64,000 nucleotides of DNA from Halopelagius longus (GTDB lineage Archaea; Halobacteriota; Halobacteria; Halobacteriales; Haloferacaceae), in contig NZ_FNKQ01000003.1 in assembly GCF_900100875.1 (NCBI RefSeq), positions 62,001-126,000 on the forward strand. The letters run 5' to 3'. The first letter of the stretch is position 1. Each line of letters starts with the position of its first letter. The position numbers were made by a program, and so were the translations under genes. Positions 16,156-24,515 of this stretch are shown piece by piece. A model generated the notes under the pieces. That model did no database searches. It was not told the DNA's origin and saw only the letters and a program-made list of their open reading frames with translations.

Positions 16156-16656
16156 ATGAGCCCTCCGCGCACGGTCAGGTCGCCGACCGCACTCGCCAGA
16201 TACACGCCCGATAGCCGCCGGTGGCGGCGGCGAATCGCAGCCCTCGCCGCCGCCGCCGCACCCCTCGCGGCCTACGCGGGGCTTGCCATCATCTCGGGCG
16301 TGAAGTCCGGTCCGGCGTACAACACCCTCATCGCCGTGTTCGGGATACTCGCGTTGACGCTTCCGGCGGTCGCCGCGGCGTCCCTCCTCGCCCCCGACTC
16401 CGGGACGACGCGGCCCGAACCGACCCGCGGGTCGAACGTCACCGAACGGAGTCCATCGAGCGACCGGACGGGAGTTGGTGACGCCGTAGAGATACTGAAG
16501 AGTCGGTACGCCGCCGGCGAGATAGGCGACGAGGAGTTCGAGAGACGACTCGGGACGCTCGTCGAAACGGACGAAGTCGGACCGGGAAGCCGCGGCGATG
16601 ACGATAGCGTCGGCCGGACGCCGCGCCGGGGCGAAGTCGAGTCTGCCCGCCGGTAG
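16156..16656 (+). CDS. Two-TM SHOCT-domain protein
   Basis: 166 aa. A basic N-terminus ('DSRRWRRRIAAL') precedes two membrane helices (about 27-48 and 56-79). A Ser/Thr-rich linker then leads to a SHOCT motif at about residues 109-138, 'DAVEILKSRYAAGEIGDEEFERRLGTL', and a charged tail. SHOCT is a short helical module at the ends of membrane proteins, thought to mediate oligomerisation; its role is otherwise unknown. Codon use and domain order support a real gene. Convergent with the radical SAM gene. Confidence 0.8.
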   Translation: MSPPRTVRSPTALARYTPDSRRWRRRIAALAAAAAPLAAYAGLAIISGVKSGPAYNTLIAVFGILALTLPAVAAASLLAPDSGTTRPEPTRGSNVTERSPSSDRTGVGDAVEILKSRYAAGEIGDEEFERRLGTLVETDEVGPGSRGDDDSVGRTPRRGEVESARR

Positions 16657-16684
16657 TCCTCGCGACCGGACGAGTCGGTGGCGT

Positions 16685-18412
16685 TCAGTCCGCGCGCCGT
16701 TCGACCGGATACCCGTCCGTGAACTTCGAGAAGTCCACCTCCGAGACGTTCACCTCGTCCGCCGAGGCGTACGGCCGGTCGATGAGTATGTCGCCGGCCG
16801 TTCGCTTGCCGATGCCGGGGATGGCAGTCAGTTCGTCCATCGACGCCTCGTTCGGGTCGAGGGGGTGCGGCACGCCCGTCACCGACCGGTAGCCGTGGTC
16901 CACGACGGAGACGTCGATGGTCCGTCCGAGTTCTCGTTCGCCCGGGATGCCGACGAGGAGGGGGTAGGTGCCGAGTTGGCGGCCGAACGTCTTGCCGTCC
17001 TGGTGGTACTCCAAGTGGACGTTCGGGAGCACCGTCCCCGCGGGGGCGAGGCGTTCGAGCATCGGCCGGTCTATCTCCTCGCGGACCTCCGTTTTGTACT
17101 GCTTGAACAGTTTCTTGTGTTCCTTCGCGATGTTCGCGCCCTCCTCGGCCATCTCGGTGCCCTCGAACGCCATCACCTGTCGGATGTTGATGCGGCGGAC
17201 CATCAGCCCGGCGTCGTAGACGCGGTGGAGGAACCGCTTGTTGTGCTCGAACGTCTCCTCGCGTTCGGCCTTCAGGCCGTGAAGCAGGTTGATTCCGGGC
17301 AGGAGTTTCGGCAGGCGGTTCGTCGCGTCGGGGCCGTGCGTCGGCGCGTCGTCGGGCGACTCGCCGGGACGCCATCCGGCCTCCTCGTTGACTATCTTGA
17401 CCGCCTCGAAGCACTGGTCGGCGGTGACGTTGAGCGTGTTCGCCTCCTGCACGACGGGGTCTGCGGATTCGAGGCCGAACGCGGCGGTGTCGCCCGGCGT
17501 GTTGTGTTCGGCGATGATGCGGATGCACTCGCGGGACTTCTCGGGCCACTTCACCACCGTGATGGGGTTCATGTTGTCGAGGTGGAGCGTCTCCAGATTC
17601 GGGGCCACCTCGCGGATGCCGCCGTAGAGGCGGCGGAGGGCGTCGGGGTTCGGCGCTTCGCCGTCGCCGCCGAACGCGAGGATGTCCGCCTGCCGCCCGA
17701 GTCGGAAGTGCTTCGCGCCGCGGTTCGAGAGGTTCTCTACCTCCCTGACGACGGACTCCGCCGACCGGAACGCCGGGTTGCCGTACATCGGTTCCGTGCA
17801 GAACGAACACCGGTAGGCACAGCCCCGGGACGTCTCCATCTCGCAGATGAGGTAGTCGGGGTGGTTCGGGTGCTGTTCGACGACGAACGCGCCTTTCGCG
17901 GCCCAGCGGTCCAGTTCCTCGTTGTCGCGGTAGCGGTTGTCGAACCCTTCGAGGCCGTTGTCCACCAAGTCGTACGCCGCCGCCTCCACGTCGGCCATCG
18001 CGAGGAAGTCGTAGTCGAGGTTCTGCCGTTCCATCTCCTGTGCGCCGGCGTTCTCCTCGCCGACGCCGAAGCGGATGGGGCCGCCCATGAGCGTCGTTCC
18101 GTCCGCCGTCCACGCGAGTTTCCGGACCTCGTCGGGTTCGGCGGGCGTCCCGCCGACGTACTTGCCGGGGACGGTCATGCCGCCGATGTAGACGAACAGG
18201 TCCGCGTCGGCCACGTCGGCCCACTTCGAGCGGTCCTCGCGGAGTTCGTCGATGGTGTGGTAGGTGACGCTCTCCTCGGGCACGCCGGCGTCCACGAGAG
18301 CGCCCGCGGTGAAGCGCGGGTACGTCGAGATGTACGGGGGGACGCCGAAGTGCGCGGGTTCGTCCACGTACCCGTCGACGAGTGTCACGGAGATGTCGGC
18401 CGGGTCGGTCAT
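16685..18412 (-). CDS. Radical SAM protein with N-terminal B12-like region and C-terminal HhH
   Basis: 575 aa. The 4Fe-4S-SAM motif CxxxCxxC appears as 'CAYRCSFC' at about residues 195-202 after 'MET-SRG', inside a TIM-barrel core ('LHLDNMNPITVV', 'FGLESADPVVQEANTLN'). The first ~170 residues ('YPRFTAGALVDAG', 'VYIGGMTVPGKYVGG') look like the Rossmann region of MiaB/B12-type radical SAM enzymes. The C-terminus has a helix-hairpin-helix 'LTAIPGIGKRTAGDIL', suggesting nucleic-acid contact. Archaeal members of this family are uncharacterised. A minus-strand TATA-like box at about 18432-18442 supports the ATG. Confidence 0.9.
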   Translation of the reverse strand: MTDPADISVTLVDGYVDEPAHFGVPPYISTYPRFTAGALVDAGVPEESVTYHTIDELREDRSKWADVADADLFVYIGGMTVPGKYVGGTPAEPDEVRKLAWTADGTTLMGGPIRFGVGEENAGAQEMERQNLDYDFLAMADVEAAAYDLVDNGLEGFDNRYRDNEELDRWAAKGAFVVEQHPNHPDYLICEMETSRGCAYRCSFCTEPMYGNPAFRSAESVVREVENLSNRGAKHFRLGRQADILAFGGDGEAPNPDALRRLYGGIREVAPNLETLHLDNMNPITVVKWPEKSRECIRIIAEHNTPGDTAAFGLESADPVVQEANTLNVTADQCFEAVKIVNEEAGWRPGESPDDAPTHGPDATNRLPKLLPGINLLHGLKAEREETFEHNKRFLHRVYDAGLMVRRINIRQVMAFEGTEMAEEGANIAKEHKKLFKQYKTEVREEIDRPMLERLAPAGTVLPNVHLEYHQDGKTFGRQLGTYPLLVGIPGERELGRTIDVSVVDHGYRSVTGVPHPLDPNEASMDELTAIPGIGKRTAGDILIDRPYASADEVNVSEVDFSKFTDGYPVERRAD

Positions 18413-18517
18413 GTCCGGGCAGAGGCGGCGAACGCGTAAAACCGTGACTACCTTCGCCCGCGCCTCCGACGCGCCGGAACCGGGAGACGTTTAGCCCGCG
18501 CCGTCGCTTTCCCGCGT

Positions 18518-19105
18518 ATGAGCGAGGAGTCGGATTCGGACGCGACGCGCATCCGACCCGTCCGACCCGGCGACGCCGAGGCGATTCGGGACATCTACGC
18601 GCCGTTCGTCCGGGAGACGCCCGCGACGTTCACCCTCGAACCGCCGTCCGCCGCGGAGTTGCGCGAGAAGATCCGGAAGACTCGCGAGGCCGACGAGTAC
18701 CCGTGGTACGTATTCGAGTCCGACGGGTCGGTCGTCGGGTACGCGTACGCGAGTGCGGTGCGGGACAGGCCGGCCTACCAGTGGAGCGTCGAGACGTCCA
18801 TCTACGTGGACCCCGAGAACCACCGCGGCGGCGTCGGGCGGCGACTGTACGACCGCCTGTTCGACGCCCTGCGGCGGCAGGGGTACGTCTCTGCGTTCGC
18901 GGTTCTGGGCCTGCCGAACCCCGAGAGCGAGGCGTTCCACGAGGCGTACGGCTTCGAACACCTCGCGGACTTCCCCGCGGCGGGCTACAAACTGGGCGCG
19001 TGGCGCGACGTGGGGTGGTACCGACTCGAACTGCGCGACCCGCCGGCGGACCCCGACCCGCCGCGTCCCCTCTCGGAAGTCGAGTCGGTGTCCGACGAGT
19101 TCTGA
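18518..19105 (+). CDS. GNAT N-acetyltransferase, phosphinothricin-acetyltransferase-like
   Basis: 195 aa. 'IRPVRPGDAEAIRDIYAPFVRETPATF' is the typical N-terminus of the Pat/MnaT (phosphinothricin/methionine-derivative) acetyltransferase group. The acetyl-CoA loop is 'YVDPENHRGGVGRRLYDRLF', and the C-terminus 'FHEAYGFEHLADFPAAGYKLGAWRDVGWYRLEL' is also diagnostic. It probably acetylates an amino-acid derivative. A TATA-like GTTTAG about 26 bp upstream gives a leaderless start. A Pro/Asp-rich tail of about 25 residues is extra. Divergent from the radical SAM gene. Confidence 0.9.
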   Translation: MSEESDSDATRIRPVRPGDAEAIRDIYAPFVRETPATFTLEPPSAAELREKIRKTREADEYPWYVFESDGSVVGYAYASAVRDRPAYQWSVETSIYVDPENHRGGVGRRLYDRLFDALRRQGYVSAFAVLGLPNPESEAFHEAYGFEHLADFPAAGYKLGAWRDVGWYRLELRDPPADPDPPRPLSEVESVSDEF

Positions 19106-19173
19106 CCGGCGGGGCGACCGAAACCGGCCGCCCGAACCGACCGCCGGAACCGACGCGGAGAGCCGAAGCCCGC

Positions 19174-19182
19174 GTGTTTATC
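19174..19182 (+). promoter_or_regulatory. TATA box of the zinc-finger/Hsp20 operon
   Basis: GTGTTTATC centred about 28 bp upstream of the ATG at 19207; predicts a leaderless transcript. Confidence 0.55.
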
Positions 19183-19206
19183 AGCGTGGCGGAACAACGT
19201 TCGACC

Positions 19207-19365
19207 ATGCCTGCGACCCTCGAAGTGAAGTGCACGAACGGGGACTGCGAGATGGATATGTTCGAACTTCACTACACGTACGACATGCCTGACGACGTGG
19301 GCGTCGAGGACTTCGTCTGTCCGTACTGTCAGGAGAGTCGACCGTTAGAAGAGATCCAACTATGA
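19207..19365 (+). CDS. Small haloarchaeal zinc-finger protein (52 aa)
   Basis: 52 aa. Two Cys pairs, C9/C14 ('CTNGDC') and C38/C41 ('CPYC'), can hold one zinc ion. Between them lies a conserved-looking 'FELHYTYDMPDDVGVEDF'. I recall near-identical small proteins across haloarchaea (possibly the DUF7559 group, unverified). The ATG is placed by the TATA box 28 bp upstream. The gene overlaps the start of the Hsp20 gene by 4 bp (ATGA), so translation is coupled. It may be a zinc microprotein working with or controlling the heat-shock protein; function unknown. Confidence 0.8.
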   Translation: MPATLEVKCTNGDCEMDMFELHYTYDMPDDVGVEDFVCPYCQESRPLEEIQL

Positions 19366-19907
19366 GCGGACTCAAGGAGTTCGGCGAGTCGGCCGCAAAG
19401 AGCGTCCTCGAACGCATCGGGCGCGGCGTCGGGCGCGTGCAGGAGCGCAAACCCCTCCCGTACGACGTGCTCGAATCCGACGACGCCTACCTCGTCGTCT
19501 TCGACGCTCCCGGCGCACAACGGAGCGACGTGCAGGTTCGGTTCCTCGACGGCGAAGTCGAGGTGCGAATCGACCGCTTCCGCGACTTCCACGAGGGGTT
19601 CGACATGCGCTTCCCGGGTCGCGGGCTGTCGCTCGACGGGTCCGCGGAACTGCCCGACGGCGCGTCCGTAGACGCGACGGACGCGACGGCGACGCTGGCG
19701 TCCAACGGGACGCTCCGCGTCCGCATCCCGAAGGACGACGAGGCCCGAGACGTGGAAGTGACCGAGGAGGGCGAGGAGACGGACGAACTCGGCTCGGACG
19801 GGGACTCGGACGTCGAGATGTCGGACGTCGAAGAGACCGTCTCCCAGAGCGAGGGCGAGACGGTCGGCGACGGCGACGCCCTCGAATCCGACTACCGAGA
19901 CGAGTAG
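19362..19907 (+). CDS. Hsp20/alpha-crystallin-family protein
   Basis: 181 aa. The alpha-crystallin-like core spans about residues 30-127: 'YDVLESDDAYLVVFDAPGAQRSDVQVRFLDGEVEVRI', 'FDMRFPGRGLSLDGSAELPDGASVDATDATATLASNGTLRVRIPK'. The terminal 'GTLRVRIPK' is the family's end motif. A very acidic tail (about 130-181) replaces the usual I-x-I/V extension. Small heat-shock proteins hold unfolded clients without ATP. Translationally coupled to the zinc-finger gene upstream. The long acidic tail may be an adaptation to high salt or a client-binding region. Confidence 0.88.
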   Translation: MSGLKEFGESAAKSVLERIGRGVGRVQERKPLPYDVLESDDAYLVVFDAPGAQRSDVQVRFLDGEVEVRIDRFRDFHEGFDMRFPGRGLSLDGSAELPDGASVDATDATATLASNGTLRVRIPKDDEARDVEVTEEGEETDELGSDGDSDVEMSDVEETVSQSEGETVGDGDALESDYRDE

Positions 19908-19911
19908 CCCG

Positions 19912-21111
19912 TCACTCGACGGCCATCCCTTCTACGACCTCGAACGCCTCGTCGCCTCGGAAGCGGCGGGGGTCGTACGGTTCTATCGACGCCGCGGGCG
20001 CGCCGAGCATCGCCGCCGCCACCGCCTCGCCGGAGGCCGGCGCCCACATGAACCCGTGGCCGTGCCACCCCGTCGCGACGAAGACGCCCTCGCGAATCTC
20101 CCCGAGCAGCGGTTTTCGGTCCGGCGTCGCGGTGCAGAGGCCCGCCCACGCGCGGTCCACCCGCGGGTCGTGGTCCGCGCGGGACCGGAGCACCTCGCTC
20201 ACCTCCGAGACGAACGTCTCGTCGCCCTCGCGGGACCACGACTCCGGGTCTGCCTCCGCGAGTTCCGTGCCGTCGCCCGCCAGCAAGCCCGAGGGGTGCG
20301 GCCGGAAGTACGCCCGGGCGGTGGCGTCGTAGCATATCGGGCCGTCGTAGGGACGCCGACTCACGAGGGCCTGCACGCGGTACGGCTTCATCGCTATCTC
20401 GATTCCCGCCTCGGCGAGGACGGCGTTCGTCCGCGCCCCGGCGGCGACGAGGACGGCGTCGAACGCCTCGGACGCCCCGCCTCCGACGACTCGCGGCGGG
20501 TCGGCGCGGACGCCGACTTCGACGCCCGTTCGAACCTCGACGCCGGCGTCGCGCGCCCGTTCGGCCGCGTCGCGGACGTACGCCGAGGGGTCCGCCCACG
20601 CGGCGTCCTCGGCGACGACGGCGGTGCCCACGTCGTCCGTCGCGAGCGAACCCCCGAACCGGTCTCGGAGGCCCGCCCCGTCCGTCGTCGTCACGTCGCG
20701 CCCGTGGACGCGCATCCGTTCGGCCGCCTCCGCTATCGCCTCGCCGGTCGATTCGTCGTCCTTGCGCGCCAACGCGACGTACGGGCACGGTTCGACGTCG
20801 AACTCGCCGCCCGCGGAGGCGAACGCGCGGAACCGGGCCATCGCTCTCGCCGCCATCCGCACGTCCACGTCCTCGGCGTAGGCGTCGTAGAGGATGCCCG
20901 CGGCGCGCCCGGACGACCCGGAACCGGGTTCCGCGCCGCGTTCGAACACAGTCACCGACGCGCCCGCGCGGGCGAGGTCGGAGGCGGCGGTGAGGCCGAC
21001 GGCACCCGCGCCGACGACGGCGACGCGCGTCCCCGTCCCGTCGGGAACCTCGAACGGTCGAGCCATCGGGTCGCCGTCCGGCGCGTCGGAACCGGTCTCG
21101 GAATCGGTCAT
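19912..21111 (-). CDS. FAD-dependent D-amino-acid-oxidase-like oxidoreductase
   Basis: 399 aa. The FAD dinucleotide fold is 'RVAVVGAGAVGLTAASDLARAGASVTVFERG' around residues 25-55. The core includes 'AAGILYDAYAEDVDVRMAARAMARFRAF', 'VLVAAGARTNAVL', and the C-terminal FAD motif 'GVFVATGWHGHGFMWAPASGEAVAAAML', all typical of the DAO/glycine-oxidase family. It probably oxidises an amine or amino-acid-like substrate. The start is ATG at 21111; a longer frame begins at 21135 but adds only eight residues without support. Convergent with Hsp20, 4 bp apart. Confidence 0.92.
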   Translation of the reverse strand: MTDSETGSDAPDGDPMARPFEVPDGTGTRVAVVGAGAVGLTAASDLARAGASVTVFERGAEPGSGSSGRAAGILYDAYAEDVDVRMAARAMARFRAFASAGGEFDVEPCPYVALARKDDESTGEAIAEAAERMRVHGRDVTTTDGAGLRDRFGGSLATDDVGTAVVAEDAAWADPSAYVRDAAERARDAGVEVRTGVEVGVRADPPRVVGGGASEAFDAVLVAAGARTNAVLAEAGIEIAMKPYRVQALVSRRPYDGPICYDATARAYFRPHPSGLLAGDGTELAEADPESWSREGDETFVSEVSEVLRSRADHDPRVDRAWAGLCTATPDRKPLLGEIREGVFVATGWHGHGFMWAPASGEAVAAAMLGAPAASIEPYDPRRFRGDEAFEVVEGMAVE

Positions 21112-21213
21112 ACCGACCGCTCGTCGCGGCGGCACTTAGCGTCCGGCGACTCGGCGGGCGGAAGGAGAGAAAGAAGGGAGGTAGAGAGGGAGCGCAGAGG
21201 GGCGAGTCGGTCG

Positions 21214-21996
21214 CTACTCGGTGAACGCCTCGACGCCGCGGGCGGGGTAGCCGACGACGACGTCCGCGCCCGCGTCTTTGAGTTCCGATATCTGCTCGCG
21301 GACCGTCTCGACGGACCCGACGAGGCCGTAGTCGCGGACGGCCTTCGAGAGGACGTCGCGGGCCCGGCCCGTCGCCGCGGCGTCGGTGGCCGCGTCGTCG
21401 GGCAACGCGGCGGCGACGGGGCGTCTGCGGGCGGCGTACGCGCCCACCGCGTCGAGTATCTCGTCTTCGTCGTCGGTGAGGACGGTCGGCGCGTAGACGG
21501 CCACCTCGCCGTCGTACCCCGCCGCGCGGAGTGCGCGCAGGTCACGGCCGGTCGTTCGGGAGAGCAGTTCGTACTGGGTGCCGCCGACGGCGAGGGCGAT
21601 TCGCTCGATTCCCTCGGTGCCGACCCACGCCTCGGGGGCGCGTTCGACGCCCGCGCCGAGTCGCGGCGCGACGGCGCGGCGGGACTCCTCCTCGGTGAGG
21701 TACGCCGAGTGCCCCGCCACGAGGACGCGGCGCACCGAGTCGGGCACCTCGTCCCAGAGAGCGTCGTCGCCGAGGGGGTCGAACCCGTCGGCGCGGACGG
21801 GTATCGTCAGCCTGACCTCCTTCTCGTCGGCCAGTTCCCGCAGAACGTCGGCGTCGGGGACGTGGTCTCTGCCCTCGTAGTCCACCGCGACGGTTCCGAC
21901 GGGCACGTCGAGGCCCGCCAGTACGTCGCACTCTTTCGGCTTCAGGGCCACCGCGTCGAGGCCCGTCTGCGAGACGCTACGCTCTCCGGTTAACAT
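21214..21996 (-). CDS. Uncharacterised haloarchaeal protein, luciferase-like C-terminus
   Basis: 260 aa. Opening 'GLDAVALKPKECDVLAGLDVPVGTVAVDYEG' and 'GFDPLGDDALWDEVPDSVRRVLVAGHSAYL' do not match a family I know. The last 70 residues ('RARDVLSKAVRDYGLVGSVETVREQISELKDAGADVVVGYP') closely resemble the end of bacterial-luciferase/F420-dependent TIM-barrel oxidoreductases. It may therefore be a divergent member of that fold, or a haloarchaeal DUF family (DUF7388 comes to mind, unverified). A minus-strand AT-rich box at about 22023-22030 suits the ATG. Confidence 0.65.
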   Translation of the reverse strand: MLTGERSVSQTGLDAVALKPKECDVLAGLDVPVGTVAVDYEGRDHVPDADVLRELADEKEVRLTIPVRADGFDPLGDDALWDEVPDSVRRVLVAGHSAYLTEEESRRAVAPRLGAGVERAPEAWVGTEGIERIALAVGGTQYELLSRTTGRDLRALRAAGYDGEVAVYAPTVLTDDEDEILDAVGAYAARRRPVAAALPDDAATDAAATGRARDVLSKAVRDYGLVGSVETVREQISELKDAGADVVVGYPARGVEAFTE

Positions 21997-22132
21997 CTGC
22001 TATCACTACTCACGAGAATGGGGTTATCGTCGTCGCGGAACGCGATCCATCGTCTGTGCGACCATGTACGCCTTCGTACCTCTCGGTCGGGGATAATCCT
22101 GTCGCTCGGCGGCACGTATTGCGGCGTCCGAC

Positions 22133-22732
22133 TCACACCGGGTAGTCGGCGTCGGGGTCGACGACGCGGTCCGGTTCCGGCGGCATCTTCCAGTCCGTGG
22201 TGAGTTCCAGCAGTTGGACGAGCATCCGGCCCGTCGCGCCCCAGACGGTGTAGCCGTCCACGCGGAAGAAGTGCAGGCGGATGGGGCCGTAGTGGGGGTG
22301 GTCGCGGTGCTCGGACTCGTAGTTCGCGTAGTCGGTGAGGTCAGACTCCGCCAAGGCGACGATTTCGGCGACTTCGCGTTCGTCCGGTTCGTACTCCCTG
22401 TCGGGGACGCGCGCGACGAACGGCGTCACGGAGTAGTCGGTGACGGTCCGGATGTCGTCGAGACGGCCGAAGAAGTCTACCTCCGAGTCGCGGAGGCCGA
22501 TCTCCTCGTCGGCCTCGCGGAGCGCAGTCGCCCGGAGGCAGTCGTCGCTCGGTTCGCGGCCGCCGCCGGGGAAACTCATCTGTCCGGGATGCTCGCCGAG
22601 GTGGTCTGCGCGCTTCGTGAACAGCACGTGGTCCTCGTCGTCGCGAACGAGGACCGGCGCGACGACGGCCGCCTGCCGCCCCGCGTCGGTCACCTCGTCC
22701 GGAACGTGCGACGACACCCGCGAGAGGTCCAT
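22133..22732 (-). CDS. NUDIX hydrolase, NudL/CoA-pyrophosphatase-like
   Basis: 199 aa. 'LFTKRADHLGEHPGQMSFPGG' (about residues 37-57) is the UPF0035/NudL signature, and the Nudix box follows as 'GGGREPSDDCLRATALREADEEIGL' split at 56-80, with catalytic R-E-x-x-E-E at 72-77. The first Nudix Glu is replaced by Asp, as in other NudL proteins. It likely hydrolyses CoA or related nucleotide diphosphates to control the CoA pool. The TATA-like CTATAG on the minus strand near 22753-22764 lies about 26 bp upstream of the ATG. Confidence 0.9.
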   Translation of the reverse strand: MDLSRVSSHVPDEVTDAGRQAAVVAPVLVRDDEDHVLFTKRADHLGEHPGQMSFPGGGREPSDDCLRATALREADEEIGLRDSEVDFFGRLDDIRTVTDYSVTPFVARVPDREYEPDEREVAEIVALAESDLTDYANYESEHRDHPHYGPIRLHFFRVDGYTVWGATGRMLVQLLELTTDWKMPPEPDRVVDPDADYPV

Positions 22733-22809
22733 GTCGGTTCCAACGGGCGAGACCCTATAGCCTTAGCCCTCCGGGACCGCCGCGCTCGATTCGCCCTGCG
22801 CTCCTCCGC

Positions 22810-23355
22810 TCACCCGTCCAACGCGGCGTCGAGGTCCGCCCGCACGTCGCCGACGTCCGCCGCCTCGCCCGCCCACGCCTCCACGTCGTACGTCACGTCG
22901 AGGAGCGTCCGGAGTCGCTCGCGGGTCGCCTCGTCGGGCGCGCCGTCGGCGTCGGCCACCGCCTCGGACGCCTCCGCCCGCAGTCGGTCCGCCGCCGCGG
23001 CGGCGACCGCCTCCCGGCCGACGTTCCGGTCGGGCACGTCGAGGATGTGCGGGAGGTCCTCCGCGTTCGGCGGGAGCGAAGGGAACGCGACCGGACCGGC
23101 CGCGAGCAGTTCCGCCTCCGACTCGGCGTCGTCGGCGGCGTCGGCGGCGTCGTTGGCGGACTCGCCGTCCAACGCGACGAGGTAGTAGTCCCGAATCGCG
23201 CCGTCTACGGCCTCGGCGAGGGCGTCGGCGTCGGCGTCGCGCCCCTGTTTGAACGCGAGTTCGTCGAGCGACCGTTCGAGTTCCGCGCGGGTGAGCGCGC
23301 CGAACAGGTCGACGATGCCCGCGAGGTCGTCGTAGAGCGCCTCGCGTTCGGTCAC
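22810..23355 (-). CDS. Uncharacterised haloarchaeal protein coupled to gpgS
   Basis: 181 aa, very acidic. The GTG at 23355 overlaps the gpgS stop by 4 bp, so translation is coupled and the pair is an operon. The N-terminal 70 residues look like a winged-helix or tetrahelical domain ('ALYDDLAGIVDLFGALTRAELERSLDELAFKQG'). The middle is a D/A-rich linker, and the C-terminus ('REAVAAAAADRLRAEASEAV', 'RLRTLLDVTYDVEAWAGEA') is helical. I recall such proteins beside GpgS in haloarchaea (DUF7109, unverified). It may assist compatible-solute or glycolipid synthesis, by inference only. Confidence 0.75.
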   Translation of the reverse strand: MTEREALYDDLAGIVDLFGALTRAELERSLDELAFKQGRDADADALAEAVDGAIRDYYLVALDGESANDAADAADDAESEAELLAAGPVAFPSLPPNAEDLPHILDVPDRNVGREAVAAAAADRLRAEASEAVADADGAPDEATRERLRTLLDVTYDVEAWAGEAADVGDVRADLDAALDG

Positions 23356-24449
23356 TGCGCCACCTCCCGGAGGTCCGCGCGGGCGCGTTCGGCGACCGCG
23401 TCGGGGTCCAACTCCGTCTCCGCCCAGGCGGGCAGGCGGTCGTCCGCCGGTCCCGGTTCGCGGACGGCGTCGGCGTACACCTCGACCTGCTCCCGTTCGC
23501 CGTCGCGGTCGAACTGGAGGCCGTTGAGCGCCGCGTCGGCGGCGTACTGATCGATGAGGTTGCGCGCCGTCTCGCGGTAGCGGGCCGGAAGCGTGGCGAA
23601 GTCGGGCGTCACCCCTCGCTCCGCGACGCACCGCAGGAGCGTCTCGCCGACGGACCGGCTCATATCGGAGAGGCCGGTCGGCCCGCCGACGGCGCGGTGG
23701 TCGTGTTCGTACGCGCCTAAATCGACCTGCGCCGTGCCGTCGAAGCCGGCGGCGTCGAACGCGTCGCCGAGCGTTCCGACCTCCAACCCCCACGAACGCG
23801 GCGCGCGAATCTGCCGGGCCACGTCGCTCGTCGCGGCGAACTCGCCCGCCAGCGCGTACCGGAACGAGTCGAGGTAGCGGAGGAACGGCGCGGCGTGCGC
23901 GTCCGCCAGCGTCCGAACCAGCGGGACGTAGAACAGTCGGAAGAGCCGACCGTACAGTCGCCCGTCTTCGACGCGGGCGTAGTAGCCCTTCGAGAAGTCG
24001 TACCCCTGCGCGAGCGGGAACAGCAGGCGGGCGACGTACGACCGGTCGTACGTCTTCGTGTCGGCGTCGTGGACGACGACGAACTTCTCGGCGGCGGCGC
24101 GTCCCAGCGCCAACCAGACGTCGCGGCCCTTCCCCCGCGACCCGTCGAGTCCGTGCTCCGCGAGGGCCTCCTCGACCCGCGGGCCGTCGCACCACAGCAC
24201 CTCTATCGGGAGGTCGAACTCCGTCAGCCAGTCCCGGAACCGACCCACCTTCTCGGCGGGCGCGCGGAGGGGGACGACGACCCGCGCCGGTTCGACGCGT
24301 TCGAGTTCCGCCAGCACGCGTTCGGCCGCGAGTCCGGCGTACTCGCGTTCGGTCATCGGCACGACGACGGCCGTCCGGTCCGTCGGGGCGTCCGGAACCG
24401 GCCCCGTGAGGTCGTGCAGCGTCGTCACCCGCTCCTGAACGTACTCCAT
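23352..24449 (-). CDS. gpgS: Glucosyl-3-phosphoglycerate synthase
   Basis: 365 aa, GT-A fold. 'TAVVVPMTEREYAGLAAERVLAEL' is the nucleotide-sugar start; 'GKGRDVWLALGRAAAEKFVVVHDADTKTYD' carries the metal-binding D-A-D; 'FSKGYYARVEDGRLYGRLFRLFYVPLVRTL' and 'LAGEFAATSDVARQIRAPRSWGLEVGTLGDAF' are hallmark motifs of GpgS/mannosylglycerate-type (GT81-like) enzymes. It transfers glucose from NDP-glucose to 3-phosphoglycerate, the first step to glucosylglycerate, a compatible solute. No phosphatase (gpgP) is adjacent. An AT-rich minus-strand box at about 24474-24483 precedes the ATG. Confidence 0.9.
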   Translation of the reverse strand: MEYVQERVTTLHDLTGPVPDAPTDRTAVVVPMTEREYAGLAAERVLAELERVEPARVVVPLRAPAEKVGRFRDWLTEFDLPIEVLWCDGPRVEEALAEHGLDGSRGKGRDVWLALGRAAAEKFVVVHDADTKTYDRSYVARLLFPLAQGYDFSKGYYARVEDGRLYGRLFRLFYVPLVRTLADAHAAPFLRYLDSFRYALAGEFAATSDVARQIRAPRSWGLEVGTLGDAFDAAGFDGTAQVDLGAYEHDHRAVGGPTGLSDMSRSVGETLLRCVAERGVTPDFATLPARYRETARNLIDQYAADAALNGLQFDRDGEREQVEVYADAVREPGPADDRLPAWAETELDPDAVAERARADLREVAQ

Positions 24450-24515
24450 CGGGCGGAGGTGAGAAGTGACGGACCAAAAAAGGCGAGGAGACGCAAGTCG
24501 TCCGGTCGTCCCGCG

